From Anaerolineae bacterium (GTDB lineage: Bacteria > Chloroflexota > Anaerolineae > JAAYZQ01): a stretch of 29,301 nt of DNA. A model generated the notes under the pieces. The model was not told where the DNA came from and did not search any database. It saw only the letters and a list, made by a program, of their open reading frames with translations. The stretch lies in assembly GCA_016926595.1 (NCBI GenBank), contig JAFGOG010000177.1, positions 1 to 29,301 of the forward strand, read 5' to 3'. Both the position numbers and the translations under genes were made by a program. Positions within the stretch are counted from its first letter, which is position 1; every line of letters starts with the position of its first letter. Below are positions 1 through 7,788 of the stretch, piece after piece.

Positions 1-1830
1 GCTTTCAATGGGTTCGGTGATACCCCATGTATAGCGAGGAACGCCTTTTTCATCAACTCAAGCGAATTTCCGGATAGATTCTTAGTGTTCTAAATGTTGT
101 GGCGATTGGAATGCATATGACTGTTATTTTCATTCGTGCTCTCTTACGGGTCAAGGTGAGTTTGGTGATTGTTCTCTAAAAGGAAATGAATCTGCTTGTA
201 ATAACCCGTGTAGTGGTGTTTGTCTTTATAGTGGTGGTTGTTCGTGGGTAAATCCGACGAGCACGCCGAGGCCGGGGGTTTCGCCTTCGCCGACGAATTC
301 GCCGACGCCGGTACCTGGTTGTACACCGGCTTGTGGCGACATGAGTAGCGTTTGTAAGGGTATTTGTCCTTTGGTTAGTTGTGGCGTAATTTGTTGTGGT
401 AAGAAGATCTGTTCGCCGACACCAACGCCAACAAACACACCAACACCGCGGCCGAAGACTTGTTCAATGACTTTGTCTTCTACAAGTGTTAGTGTGGGGT
501 CGACGGTGGTGGTTAATTTTTGGGGCAATGCTTATATTTCGGGCAGTGACACGGTCAGAACGTGGGTATATAGAACAGATGGGTCGGCCATAAATCCGGC
601 ACCGGGGGAACTGACCTGGTCGGCGGTGGTGAGTAATTTTCGTTTTTATACTGTTGGTCAGTGTACGTCAACTAATGGTTTAACTTGTAACCCGGGATCA
701 AGGAGTCTATCCTTACCGGCGGGATCGTATCGATTTCACTGTGGGGTGATAGGGTTACCGAGAAGATGTTCAGGTAATATGCTGTGTACATATGAAGGCG
801 GTCCGTATACTTGTACTGACTGGGTATCTTGCAGCGGCAGCGACAACAGGTCGTTGTCGGTGTTGTCGGTAAGTAACACACCGACAAAGACAAACACGCC
901 GACTAATACGCCGACGAAGACGCCGACGAAGACGAATACGCCGACTAATACGCCGACGAAGACGAATACGCCGATTAATACCCGAACCGGATCGCCGACA
1001 GTAACAAGAACGCCGACTGGATCACTAACAAGGACACCGACAAGAACAAATACACGAACTAATACGCCGACCAACACCCGAACCGGATCGCCGACAGCAA
1101 CAAGAACGCCGACTGGATCATTAACAAGGACACCGACAAGAACACCGACAAGAACGTCGACACCTGTTCCCGCCACACCAACAATAACACCAACACCTAC
1201 AAGAACGCCGACACGAACCAATACGCCAACACCTCTTCCGGGAGTGTGTGTGGCACCGGCGCCGCGGGATCCTCCGGCTCCGATTTGTGCTCCGGTGGCC
1301 AGAAATGGCTCTATTACCTGGCAGTGGGATGCGATTAGCGAGGTGACAGATTACGAAGCGGATATTTATTCGACTTCGGGGATTTATATTAATAACGGTT
1401 TTATGCCGGCGGCAACTTTTGGATGTAGTGGCGGGGGTGTTTGCCGGTATACCACTTCCCTACCGGCGGGGACTTATTATTCACGGTTACGGGCTGTGGA
1501 CACAGTGCCGCCCGTTTGCTCGGTATCGATCTGGTCGCAGTCTGGTAACGTGCCGTTGGAAACTTGCGTTAATCACAATCCAATTCTAAATCCGGTTGAT
1601 GGTGGGTTGGAGTTAAGAAACGGCGATAATGAATTGGTGCCGGCAGAAAGTGACGGCAAGAATCACAATCACGATCCGGCTTTTAGGGGTGATAGTGGTT
1701 TGATAGAAAACGAGGTCGTTTTTCGGCTGGACGTGGTTGATTCTGATGGCGCTGATGAGATAGAGAACGTTTGGTTTAGAATAGATACCGGAACGTCGAT
1801 GTCGGCGACAAACTCGGGACTAGTATCTAC
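1..1830. other. Low-GC segment unlike the rest of the window
   Basis: Sixty-base samples counted by eye give about 40% GC at 121-180, 43% at 481-540, 45% at 1381-1440 and 53% at 1621-1680. The sample at 2041-2100 gives 70%. Codon choice also differs: AAT, TTT, TTA, AGA and GTT are common here and rare after base 1850. The switch happens between about 1800 and 1836, just before the AAGGAG ribosome-binding site of the next gene. The segment either comes from another organism (assembly chimera) or was inserted here. The sequence alone cannot separate these. Confidence 0.7.
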
Positions 1831-1849
1831 ACCCAAGGAGCAAAGATGA
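341..1849 (+). CDS. Cys/Thr/Pro-rich repeat surface protein, broken 5' end
   Basis: No enzymatic domain is recognised. From the first ATG the 502-residue product has a short Cys-rich stretch and a TPTPT linker. A globular part follows at about residues 40-175 with Cys pairs and a beta-rich look. Next is a long Thr/Pro/Asn/Lys/Arg repeat at about 180-300, a second globular part resembling a fibronectin-III-like fold at about 310-410, and an Asp/Asn-rich tail. This composition fits an extracellular or surface-anchored protein. ATG 341 is probably not the true start: the same frame is open back to base 86 and encodes more Cys-rich and [14 protein letters not shown] sequence, but has no ATG, GTG or TTG and ends at a TAG at 83-85. 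The C-terminus seems cut short, because the frame ends at 1847-1849 just after the composition changes and overlaps the next gene's ATG. Such proteins are common in Patescibacteria-like and Chloroflexota metagenome contigs. That link is recollection, not proof. Confidence 0.55.
   Translation: MSSVCKGICPLVSCGVICCGKKICSPTPTPTNTPTPRPKTCSMTLSSTSVSVGSTVVVNFWGNAYISGSDTVRTWVYRTDGSAINPAPGELTWSAVVSNFRFYTVGQCTSTNGLTCNPGSRSLSLPAGSYRFHCGVIGLPRRCSGNMLCTYEGGPYTCTDWVSCSGSDNRSLSVLSVSNTPTKTNTPTNTPTKTPTKTNTPTNTPTKTNTPINTRTGSPTVTRTPTGSLTRTPTRTNTRTNTPTNTRTGSPTATRTPTGSLTRTPTRTPTRTSTPVPATPTITPTPTRTPTRTNTPTPLPGVCVAPAPRDPPAPICAPVARNGSITWQWDAISEVTDYEADIYSTSGIYINNGFMPAATFGCSGGGVCRYTTSLPAGTYYSRLRAVDTVPPVCSVSIWSQSGNVPLETCVNHNPILNPVDGGLELRNGDNELVPAESDGKNHNHDPAFRGDSGLIENEVVFRLDVVDSDGADEIENVWFRIDTGTSMSATNSGLVSTPKEQR
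981..1144 (+). repeat. Tandem 96-base period inside the Thr/Pro linker
   Basis: A 68-base block at 981-1048 recurs at 1077-1144 with two base differences (GTAAC/GCAAC and CACTA/CATTA). The period is 96 bases, or 32 codons, so the reading frame is kept. Shorter ACGCCGAC-type units surround it from about 885 to 1215. The near identity points to recent duplication or slippage in a low-complexity linker. Confidence 0.85.
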
Positions 1850-2610
1850 TCACGCTAGATCGGTTTTACCTCATCACCCGTGGCGACGACGCCGGCAGCA
1901 ACCACACGGCCAACGTCGCTATCCTGGAGGCCTACCAGAACGGCATCCTCAAAAACACCTCGGTGATGGCGCCCTGCGCGGCGATCGGCGAGACGGCTGA
2001 GCTGCTTGCCGGCCAACGCGGGCTGTGCTGCGGCCTGCACTGCACCATCACCGCTGAATGGGATCACGTGCGCTGGGGGCCGGTGCTGCCGCCTGAGCGG
2101 GTGTCCTCGCTGGTCGACGTACACGGCCATTTTTTCCAGACCACGCGGGCCGTGCGCGAGCATGGCGCGGGCGTCGACGAGATCATGGCCGAACTGCAGG
2201 CCCAGCTCGACCGCGCCCGCGCGCTTGGGTTCGATATCCGTTACGCCGACAAACACATGGCCTTTGAGCGGGTGGCGGACGGGCTAGGTGAGGCCTTTGA
2301 CGCGTGGTGCGAACGCGAGGGATTGGTCAACAGCCGCTTTTTCCAGGGGCTGCCGCGCATTTCCGTCGAGGGCGACCCGGTCGAGCAGGTGATCGCCCGC
2401 CTGGAAGCGGCCGGCCCGGGCCGGTACGTGGTGGTCGGGCACCCAGCCTACGACAACGACGAGATGCGCGCCCTGGGGCACGAGGGCTATCCCGGCGAGG
2501 TGATCGGCCCCGAACGCGATTGGCAGCGGCGCATGTTTACCGATCCGCGGATTATCCGGTACTGCCGTGAGAATGGCGTACGGCCCAGCCGTTACGACGA
2601 AGCGCTCTAG
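1846..2610 (+). CDS. ChbG/HpnK (YdjC)-family carbohydrate deacetylase
   Basis: The family consists of metal-dependent polysaccharide or oligosaccharide deacetylases, for example ChbG, which removes an N-acetyl group from chitooligosaccharides. The 254-residue length matches the family. Visible motifs are RGDDAG at residues 12-17 (Asp14/Asp15, the catalytic base and metal region), GLHCT at 63-67 (His65, metal ligand), YADKHMAF at 133-140 (Asp135 and His137) and GHPAYD near residue 198 with a further His. No signal peptide is seen, so action in the cytoplasm is expected. AAGGAG at 1836-1841 lies five bases before ATG 1846 and fixes the start. The ATGA overlap with the upstream low-GC frame may be accidental. 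The apiosidase-like gene follows on the same strand, suggesting joint work on an acetylated glycan. The substrate cannot be read from the sequence. Confidence 0.88.
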   Translation: MITLDRFYLITRGDDAGSNHTANVAILEAYQNGILKNTSVMAPCAAIGETAELLAGQRGLCCGLHCTITAEWDHVRWGPVLPPERVSSLVDVHGHFFQTTRAVREHGAGVDEIMAELQAQLDRARALGFDIRYADKHMAFERVADGLGEAFDAWCEREGLVNSRFFQGLPRISVEGDPVEQVIARLEAAGPGRYVVVGHPAYDNDEMRALGHEGYPGEVIGPERDWQRRMFTDPRIIRYCRENGVRPSRYDEAL

Positions 2611-2664
2611 TTATCCCTGTAGGGTCAATCCCTTGTGGTTGCCCTCATCGACAAGGAAAGGCTG

Positions 2665-4431
2665 ATGCACATGACCGCAGAGCAGGTCCACGTCTGGGAA
2701 AAGGTCGAGATCGTCCTGCGGGCGCAGCAGCGATACGACAACCCATATACCAAAGTCGACGCCTGGGTCGACCTGTGCGGCCCCGGTTTTGAAAAACGTG
2801 TCTATGGCTTTTGGGACGGCGAGGACCTGTTCCGCGTGCGGGTGATGGCCACCGCGCCGGGCGAATGGACCTGGCGCAGTGGCTCCAACCAGGCGGACGG
2901 TAGGTTGAACGGGCAGGCCGGCCGTTTTGTGGCGGCGGCGTGGACCGAAGCGGAAAAGGCCCAAAATGCTTGTCGGCGCGGCATGCTGCGGGCGACGGCC
3001 AACGGCCATGCCCTCGAATACGCCGACGGCACGCCCTGTTTCCTGCTGGGCGATACCTGGTGGTCGGCGCCGACCTTTCGTTATCCCTGGTACGACGACG
3101 AGGAACCGCGCCCGGTCGGCCCCAGTATGGGGTTCAAGGACATGGTCCACTATCGCCAAGCCCAGGGATACAACCTGATCGCCATCCTGGCTGCGCTGCC
3201 GGCGTGGGCCAACGACGGGTATCCGCCGACGATCTGGCTGGACCGGGAGCGGGACATGGGCGTGCGCAGCGCCTGGGCGCAGGCTGGCAGCGACAGCGCC
3301 AAGGACATGCACAACGAAGGCGGCCGTCCGTTTCTCTTCCCGGGCAAGGTGCCCGGTTATGAGGACGTTTTTCCCGACATGGACCGGATCAACCCGGCCT
3401 ATTTCCGGTTCATGGACCGCAAGATCGACTATCTGAACGCGCACGGGTTCACGCCGTTCATCGAGGTTGCGCGGCGCGACGCGAGCCTTCCCTGGAAGCG
3501 GTATTATGACTGGCCCGCCTCGTACGCGCGCACCATCCAGTACGTGTTCGCCCGCTACCAGGCCAACTGCTGCATCCTCAGCCCGATCCACTTTGACTGG
3601 GAAGGGATGTCGATCCCGTCGCGTGGCTACCTGGAGCCGATCGCGCTGTGGCTGGACAGGTACGGCATGCCGCCCTTCGGCAGCCTGCTGTCGTGCAATG
3701 CCAGCGGCTCGACCTATCTCAACTTTGATAGCGCCGCCTGGCTTGGCCTGCATCAGGTGGGCAACCGGCGCGACCACAATGTGTGCTGGCACCTCACCGA
3801 GATCTATCACGAGGTCGACCCGCCCAGGCCGGCGCTGAATGGCGAGCCGTATTATGCCGGCTGGCCGCCGCACCTGGCGGCGGAGGGCGGCTCTGCGGAG
3901 GATGACCTGTACTGCCGCGCGGCGATGTACGGCAGCTTTTTATCGGGCGGGTTGGCCGGGCACATCTATGGCGCCAACGCGCTGTGGGGCGGCGACATCG
4001 AGGAGGCGGCGCCGGTCAAGATGTGGGAGGCGCTGCAGTGGCGTTCGGGTGGGCAGTTGCAGCACCTGCGCACCTTTGCCATGTCGGAAGGGAAACGCTA
4101 CCAGGAGCTGGTGCCCAACGCCGAATGGGTGACGCCGAACAAGTCTGGGCCGGCGAACGGCAACCGTGGCTGGGCCTTTTGCGCGCGCACGCCGGACCGG
4201 GGCCTGGCGCTGCTGTATTTCGAGGCCGGCTGCCCGCCAGCTACGGTCCGCGGCCTGCGACCGAACGGCAGCTATGCTGGGCAGTGGTTCAACCCGCGCA
4301 CGGGCGAGTGGATCGACGCCGGCACGTTGGCAGCCAAAGCGAACACGTACCTGTCGCTGCCGCCCTTCCCGTCCGATGAGGACTGGGGGCTGAAGCTGGT
4401 TTTAACTGAAGGTGTCACGTTGCAAACGTGA
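2665..4431 (+). CDS. Apiosidase-like glycoside hydrolase (DUF5060 + DUF4038 + collagen-binding-like C-terminus)
   Basis: The 588-residue product has three parts. An N-terminal beta domain (VWEKVEI to GEWTWRS, about residues 8-75) matches the DUF5060 style. A TIM-barrel of the DUF4038/apiosidase-like type starts at GTPCFLLGDTWW and includes FIEVARRD and SPIHFDWEGM. A C-terminal beta domain (GLRPNGSYAGQWFNPRTGEW, ending near LKLVL) matches the putative collagen-binding domain often attached to this family. Characterised relatives (GH140) release apiose from rhamnogalacturonan II, but specificity cannot be assigned here. No signal peptide is seen, so it probably acts on imported oligosaccharides. 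GTG 2635 is possible, but AAGGAAAGG at 2652-2660 favours ATG 2665 or ATG 2671. It lies 54 bases after the deacetylase gene and converges on the Gfo/Idh/MocA gene with a nine-base gap. Its last codons lie inside a palindrome. Confidence 0.85.
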   Translation: MHMTAEQVHVWEKVEIVLRAQQRYDNPYTKVDAWVDLCGPGFEKRVYGFWDGEDLFRVRVMATAPGEWTWRSGSNQADGRLNGQAGRFVAAAWTEAEKAQNACRRGMLRATANGHALEYADGTPCFLLGDTWWSAPTFRYPWYDDEEPRPVGPSMGFKDMVHYRQAQGYNLIAILAALPAWANDGYPPTIWLDRERDMGVRSAWAQAGSDSAKDMHNEGGRPFLFPGKVPGYEDVFPDMDRINPAYFRFMDRKIDYLNAHGFTPFIEVARRDASLPWKRYYDWPASYARTIQYVFARYQANCCILSPIHFDWEGMSIPSRGYLEPIALWLDRYGMPPFGSLLSCNASGSTYLNFDSAAWLGLHQVGNRRDHNVCWHLTEIYHEVDPPRPALNGEPYYAGWPPHLAAEGGSAEDDLYCRAAMYGSFLSGGLAGHIYGANALWGGDIEEAAPVKMWEALQWRSGGQLQHLRTFAMSEGKRYQELVPNAEWVTPNKSGPANGNRGWAFCARTPDRGLALLYFEAGCPPATVRGLRPNGSYAGQWFNPRTGEWIDAGTLAAKANTYLSLPPFPSDEDWGLKLVLTEGVTLQT

Positions 4432-4432
4432 C
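4414..4432. repeat. Palindrome at convergent gene ends
   Basis: The arms GTCACGTT (4414-4421) and AACGTGAC (4425-4432) are perfect reverse complements around a GCA loop. The flanking AGGT and CT look like decayed outer arm bases. It encodes the last residues and the TGA of the glycosidase gene and sits eight bases from the stop of the opposite gene. No T-run follows, so an intrinsic terminator is possible but not typical. Confidence 0.75.
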
Positions 4433-4440
4433 CTGCGCAA

Positions 4441-5571
4441 TCACCAGTTCCGGGAGTCGGGCACATCCATCCAGGCGCCACCGTTGGCCACTGAGGCCTG
4501 GCTGATCAGCCCCGGCAAGGTCATGTCCATGGCCTCATGGATGCCGATCGGGCAGGGGGCGCCATCAAGGATGCAGCAGATAAAGTCGAGGACCTCGAAA
4601 TAGTCGCCGCCGCCGTGCCCGGCCTTGAGCGCCTGTTCGGAGGGGTTGCGCCACATCTCGGGCAGGTATTCCGCTTCCAGGTCGGCCAGGTCGAGCCAAC
4701 TGTGCTCGTTGGGACACAGGTCGGCCAGCCAGATGCGGTTGCGTTCCTGCGGGCAGCGCGCCGACTCGTAGCAGCCTTTGGTGCCCTGCAAGCAGTGGTT
4801 GTGCATGGCGTGCGGGCGGGTGGAGAGCATGTCGACGCGGATCTTGATCAGGGCATCGCGGGCGGTCTTGCACAGCATCACGCTGCTATCCTGGTTCTCG
4901 TATAGGGCGCCGCGGGGGTCGCGATAGTGGTGCCCGCTGCCCTCGCCGCACACCCGAACCACGCGGTCGGGCGCCTGCGGTCCGGCGTTGAGCCACTGCA
5001 GGACCGGCCCCAGGCTGTGCGTGCCGTAGGTGACGCCGTCGATGCCGGTCTGCCAGGTGCGGCGCCAGGGGGTGATCTCGTTCAGCTCTTTTAGTTCGTG
5101 CAGGTATTCGCCCTCGGCGTAATAGACCTCGCCGAACAGCCCACGTCGCACCAGCTCTTTGACCAAAACACAGGGTTTGGTGTAGGTATAGTTCTCGGCC
5201 ATCATGTAGATGGCTTTTGAATGCTTCGCGGCCCGCACCAGCGCCTGGCATTCCTGCATCGAGACGCCGGCGGTCACCTCGCTGAGCACGTGCACGTTTT
5301 GGGCCAGGGCCATGATCGCCTGCGGGGCGTGGAACTGCATCGGTGTGCCGATGACCACGGCGTCGATGTCCGAGTGGGCCAGCATGTCGGCATAGTCGGT
5401 GTAGGTTTCCGTCGCGCCGAGTTTCTGGGCCGCTTCGGCCAGCGCTTCCTGGCGTATGTCGCACACGGCGTGGATGCGGGCGATGGGGTGGGCGTCAAAG
5501 GGGGCACGGAAGCTGGCCCCGCGTCCAGCCGCGCCGACGATACCAACGTTGAGTTTTTCAAGGACGGCCAT
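4441..5571 (-). CDS. Gfo/Idh/MocA-family oxidoreductase (SEV-type, no EKP lysine)
   Basis: The 376-residue protein has the two-domain layout of NAD(P)-dependent sugar or inositol dehydrogenases. The Rossmann start GIVGAAGRGAS is at residues 10-20, and the Asp of AVCDIR near 38 probably contacts the cofactor ribose. The second nucleotide-binding motif, normally ending in EKP, reads VLSEVTAGVS at 95-104, so the usual catalytic Lys is Val99. A large C-terminal substrate domain follows and is rich in Cys and His (HNHCLQGTKGC, HGGGDYFEV). ATG 5571 is chosen because GAGGAG at 5579-5584 precedes it. The longer frame to 5997 would cross a palindrome and the cupin gene. Subfamilies with SEVP in this place exist and may use other residues or bind sugars differently. 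Substrate unknown. Confidence 0.88.
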   Translation of the reverse strand: MAVLEKLNVGIVGAAGRGASFRAPFDAHPIARIHAVCDIRQEALAEAAQKLGATETYTDYADMLAHSDIDAVVIGTPMQFHAPQAIMALAQNVHVLSEVTAGVSMQECQALVRAAKHSKAIYMMAENYTYTKPCVLVKELVRRGLFGEVYYAEGEYLHELKELNEITPWRRTWQTGIDGVTYGTHSLGPVLQWLNAGPQAPDRVVRVCGEGSGHHYRDPRGALYENQDSSVMLCKTARDALIKIRVDMLSTRPHAMHNHCLQGTKGCYESARCPQERNRIWLADLCPNEHSWLDLADLEAEYLPEMWRNPSEQALKAGHGGGDYFEVLDFICCILDGAPCPIGIHEAMDMTLPGLISQASVANGGAWMDVPDSRNW

Positions 5572-5589
5572 GTCTTGTCTCCTCATAGG

Positions 5590-5623
5590 AGACCCTAAGG
5601 GTTTCCAAAAACCCTTAGGGTCT
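5590..5623. repeat. Perfect 15-bp inverted repeat between divergent genes
   Basis: The left arm AGACCCTAAGGGTTT (5590-5604) and right arm AAACCCTTAGGGTCT (5609-5623) are exact reverse complements with a CCAA loop. The element occupies the middle of the 66-base space between the start codons at 5571 (minus) and 5638 (plus), with one Shine-Dalgarno sequence on each side. It may be a dispersed palindromic element, an operator, or a hairpin in both leaders. Confidence 0.9.
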
Positions 5624-5637
5624 GGAAAGGACCAACC

Positions 5638-5931
5638 ATGATCATCAAAGCAAACGACATTGCGCTGGTGAACGGCCGCCGCCCCTACGACCTGGGCGGG
5701 CGGCAGATCGTCACCAACCATTTCGTGGTCCGGGTGACCACGCCCGACAACCCGTTTAAACCGCACCAGCACGCGGCGCCCGAACTGTGGTTCGTGATCG
5801 ACGGCACGGCGACGGTCTCGCTCGACGGCGTCGACACTGCCGTGGGGCCCGGCGATCTGGCGGTGATCGACCCGCAGGTGGCGCACGGCCTGCGCACCGA
5901 CAGCCAGGCGACCTGGATCTGCCTGGGTTAG
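5638..5931 (+). CDS. Single-domain cupin protein
   Basis: This 97-residue protein is a minimal cupin barrel. Cupin motif 1 is complete: His43-x-His45-x3-Glu49-x6-Gly56 in PHQHAAPELWFVIDG. Motif 2 is represented by GDLAVIDPQVAHGL at about 72-85 with His83. These four residues normally bind one metal ion. Such proteins serve as small sugar-binding or isomerase-like enzymes, or as sensors, and the reaction cannot be read here. GGAAAGG at 5624-5630 is the likely ribosome-binding site for ATG 5638, directly after the palindrome. The gene is divergent from the SEV-type dehydrogenase gene and its stop overlaps by four bases the stop of the opposing dehydrogenase gene. The setting suggests a role in the same sugar pathway. 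Confidence 0.85.
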   Translation: MIIKANDIALVNGRRPYDLGGRQIVTNHFVVRVTTPDNPFKPHQHAAPELWFVIDGTATVSLDGVDTAVGPGDLAVIDPQVAHGLRTDSQATWICLG

Positions 5932-6941
5932 GTTGCGATCGCGCCCGGCTGGCCCGTCTGCGCGCGGTAGGCGGCCAACATCTGGTCCATCGCCCAACTG
6001 GTGCGCGCCGCGCTAACCCCGCTGCTGGGACAGGTGCCGGCGCCGTTCAGCTCGTCGACGATGGTTTGGATCAACGGCTGCTGGACGTGCGGCGGGGTGT
6101 CGGCCGGACACTGAGTCTGCGATCCGTCTCGGGCGACCAGCAGCAGCGGCTCTGTGCCAAAGGTCGAAAAGGAGAGCGCAGCCTGGTCGCCGACGATGTG
6201 GATCCGGTCCTCGTTGGCGTGGGCGGCAAAACACCACACGCCCAGGCCGTGCACGCCCGTCTGGTGGGTCCAGGTCCCGCTGACGATGTCTTCGGCGGCA
6301 TACAGCCCGGCCTGGTTGGAGGCGAACCCCTTCGCCTGAGCGATCGGCCCGAGGATAAAATCCAGGGCATCCAGGGTGTGGGAGGCCAGGTCGAGGAAAA
6401 GCCCCGCGCCGGCGATCGCCGGGATCACGCGCCACGGCAGCTTCTGCGGGTCGTACCCGCCGGCCGGCGGGCGCTGGTACAGGGTGACCTCCACAAAACG
6501 CACCTCGCCGAGCGCCCCGGAGGCGACCAGCTCTTGGGCCTTGAGAAAGCGGGGCAGGCGGCGGCGATAGTAGGCGACAAAGAGCGGCACCCTGGCCTGC
6601 TGGCAGGCGGCGATCATGGCCTGGCATTCGGCGTGGGTGCGGGCCATCGGCTTTTCCACGTAAACCGGCTTGCCCGCCCGCGCGACGCGCAGCGTATAGT
6701 CCATGTGGAACGCGGGCGGCGTCGCCACATACACCACATCGATCTCGGGGGCGTCGATCAGCGCCTGCGCGTCGTTTGTCCAGCGCGGCACGCCGTGGCG
6801 CCGGGCGTAATCCTCTGCCAGCGCCCGGTCGCGGCGCATCACGGCGACCAGGGCCGAGTGCTGAGCCTTTTGGAACCCCGGCCCGCTTTTGACCTCGGTG
6901 ACGTTGCCACAGCCAATGATCCCCCAACGTATTGTCTTCAT
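5928..6941 (-). CDS. Gfo/Idh/MocA-family oxidoreductase
   Basis: The 337-residue protein is a canonical family member. GIIGCGNVTEVKSGPGF at residues 7-23 is the nucleotide-binding loop, and YVEKPMA at 94-100 carries the EKP catalytic lysine (Lys97). The C-terminal part contains GLFLDLASHTLDALDF, whose Asp and His resemble the usual substrate-side residues. It probably oxidises or reduces a sugar or cyclitol with NAD(P) in the cytoplasm. ATG 6941 follows a GAGGAG site. It is the last gene of a minus-strand run that starts with the sulfatase, lying 48 bases after the methyltransferase gene. It converges on the cupin gene with a four-base overlap of stops, leaving no room for a terminator between them. 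Confidence 0.93.
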   Translation of the reverse strand: MKTIRWGIIGCGNVTEVKSGPGFQKAQHSALVAVMRRDRALAEDYARRHGVPRWTNDAQALIDAPEIDVVYVATPPAFHMDYTLRVARAGKPVYVEKPMARTHAECQAMIAACQQARVPLFVAYYRRRLPRFLKAQELVASGALGEVRFVEVTLYQRPPAGGYDPQKLPWRVIPAIAGAGLFLDLASHTLDALDFILGPIAQAKGFASNQAGLYAAEDIVSGTWTHQTGVHGLGVWCFAAHANEDRIHIVGDQAALSFSTFGTEPLLLVARDGSQTQCPADTPPHVQQPLIQTIVDELNGAGTCPSSGVSAARTSWAMDQMLAAYRAQTGQPGAIAT

Positions 6942-6989
6942 GCAGTCTCCTCTTCCGGTGGCTCCGGCGCTCCGGGGTCCGGCATGGGA

Positions 6990-7784
6990 CTAGCGTACGG
7001 TGGCCTTGAGCGAAAAGGTGAACGGCAGTTTGGACTTGTACTCGGGAAAGACCCAGTTGCCGTTCTCGTCCTGGACCTGGGCCCCGGTGGGTGAGATTTG
7101 AAAGAACAGCCAATCGAATTCGTGTAGCCACTCGATGTGCAGGCCGGCCCGGCTGAGGGCGGTGACGATCTCGCCGAGTGTGTACATCCAGGAATAGTTG
7201 GTGGCCTGCCGCGGTGTGGCGGCATAGCCGCCGATCCACTCGTCGCGGTCGGTGTTCTTGAGCATGTACGGGTACTTGACGGCCAGCTCGGGCAGCTTTT
7301 CCTCGTCCCAGATCATGTACAAGGGGTGGCTGTCCAGGAGGTACAAAAAGCCGTCGTCGGCCAGCAGATGGCGCACGTTGCGCGCCCACAAGGCCAGGTC
7401 GGGCAGCCAGCACAGCACCCCCTCGGTGGTATAGACGATGTCGTACTTGCCGGCGTGTTTGTCCATGATCTCGAGCACGTTCGACTCGATGAATGTGGCG
7501 TCGTGGATGCCCAACTCGGCGGCCAACTTGCGGGCCAGGGCCACGTTCTCGGGCACCAGGTCGACGCCGGTGACCTGGGCGCCCAGGCGCGCCAGCGAGA
7601 TCGTGTCGGCGCCGGTGTTGCACTGCAGGTGGATCAACCGTTTGCCGCGGATATCGCCCAGCTCCTCGATCTCGGTCTGGTTCAGCGTCGAGCGGCCGGT
7701 CAGCAGGATGGCCCGGTAATGCGCATAGTGGTCGGCGGAGAGGGTGGACCAACTGCGCTTGTTAGCCTCGATGTACTCGTTCAC
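6990..7784 (-). CDS. Class I SAM-dependent methyltransferase
   Basis: The 264-residue protein has a Rossmann methyltransferase core. IHLQCNTGADTISLA at 51-65 is the SAM-binding motif I, VTGVDLV at 71-77 gives the acidic residue (Asp75) at the end of strand 2, and YDIVYTTEGVLCW is the motif IV region. The C-terminal part (DEWIGGYAATPRQATNYSWMYTLGEIV) is typical of small-molecule methyltransferases, and the HLQC variant of motif I recurs in an uncharacterised group. The start is GTG 7784, four bases after the TAG of the upstream sugar isomerase gene, so translation is probably coupled. Its placement among sugar enzymes suggests a methylated sugar or intermediate as substrate, which is inference only. 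Confidence 0.88.
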   Translation of the reverse strand: MNEYIEANKRSWSTLSADHYAHYRAILLTGRSTLNQTEIEELGDIRGKRLIHLQCNTGADTISLARLGAQVTGVDLVPENVALARKLAAELGIHDATFIESNVLEIMDKHAGKYDIVYTTEGVLCWLPDLALWARNVRHLLADDGFLYLLDSHPLYMIWDEEKLPELAVKYPYMLKNTDRDEWIGGYAATPRQATNYSWMYTLGEIVTALSRAGLHIEWLHEFDWLFFQISPTGAQVQDENGNWVFPEYKSKLPFTFSLKATVR

Positions 7785-7788
7785 CGAG

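Noticed and set aside
736..1221. Minus-strand 161-residue Val/Gly repeat frame
   Set aside because: It is the mirror of the Thr/Pro codon repeats on the plus strand. Such repeats keep the opposite strand open without coding.
5787..7094. Long plus-strand frame of 435 codons
   Set aside because: It overlaps the cupin gene and runs opposite to a well-supported dehydrogenase gene. Its Arg/Gly/Ala/His-rich product has no family features and is a GC-rich shadow.
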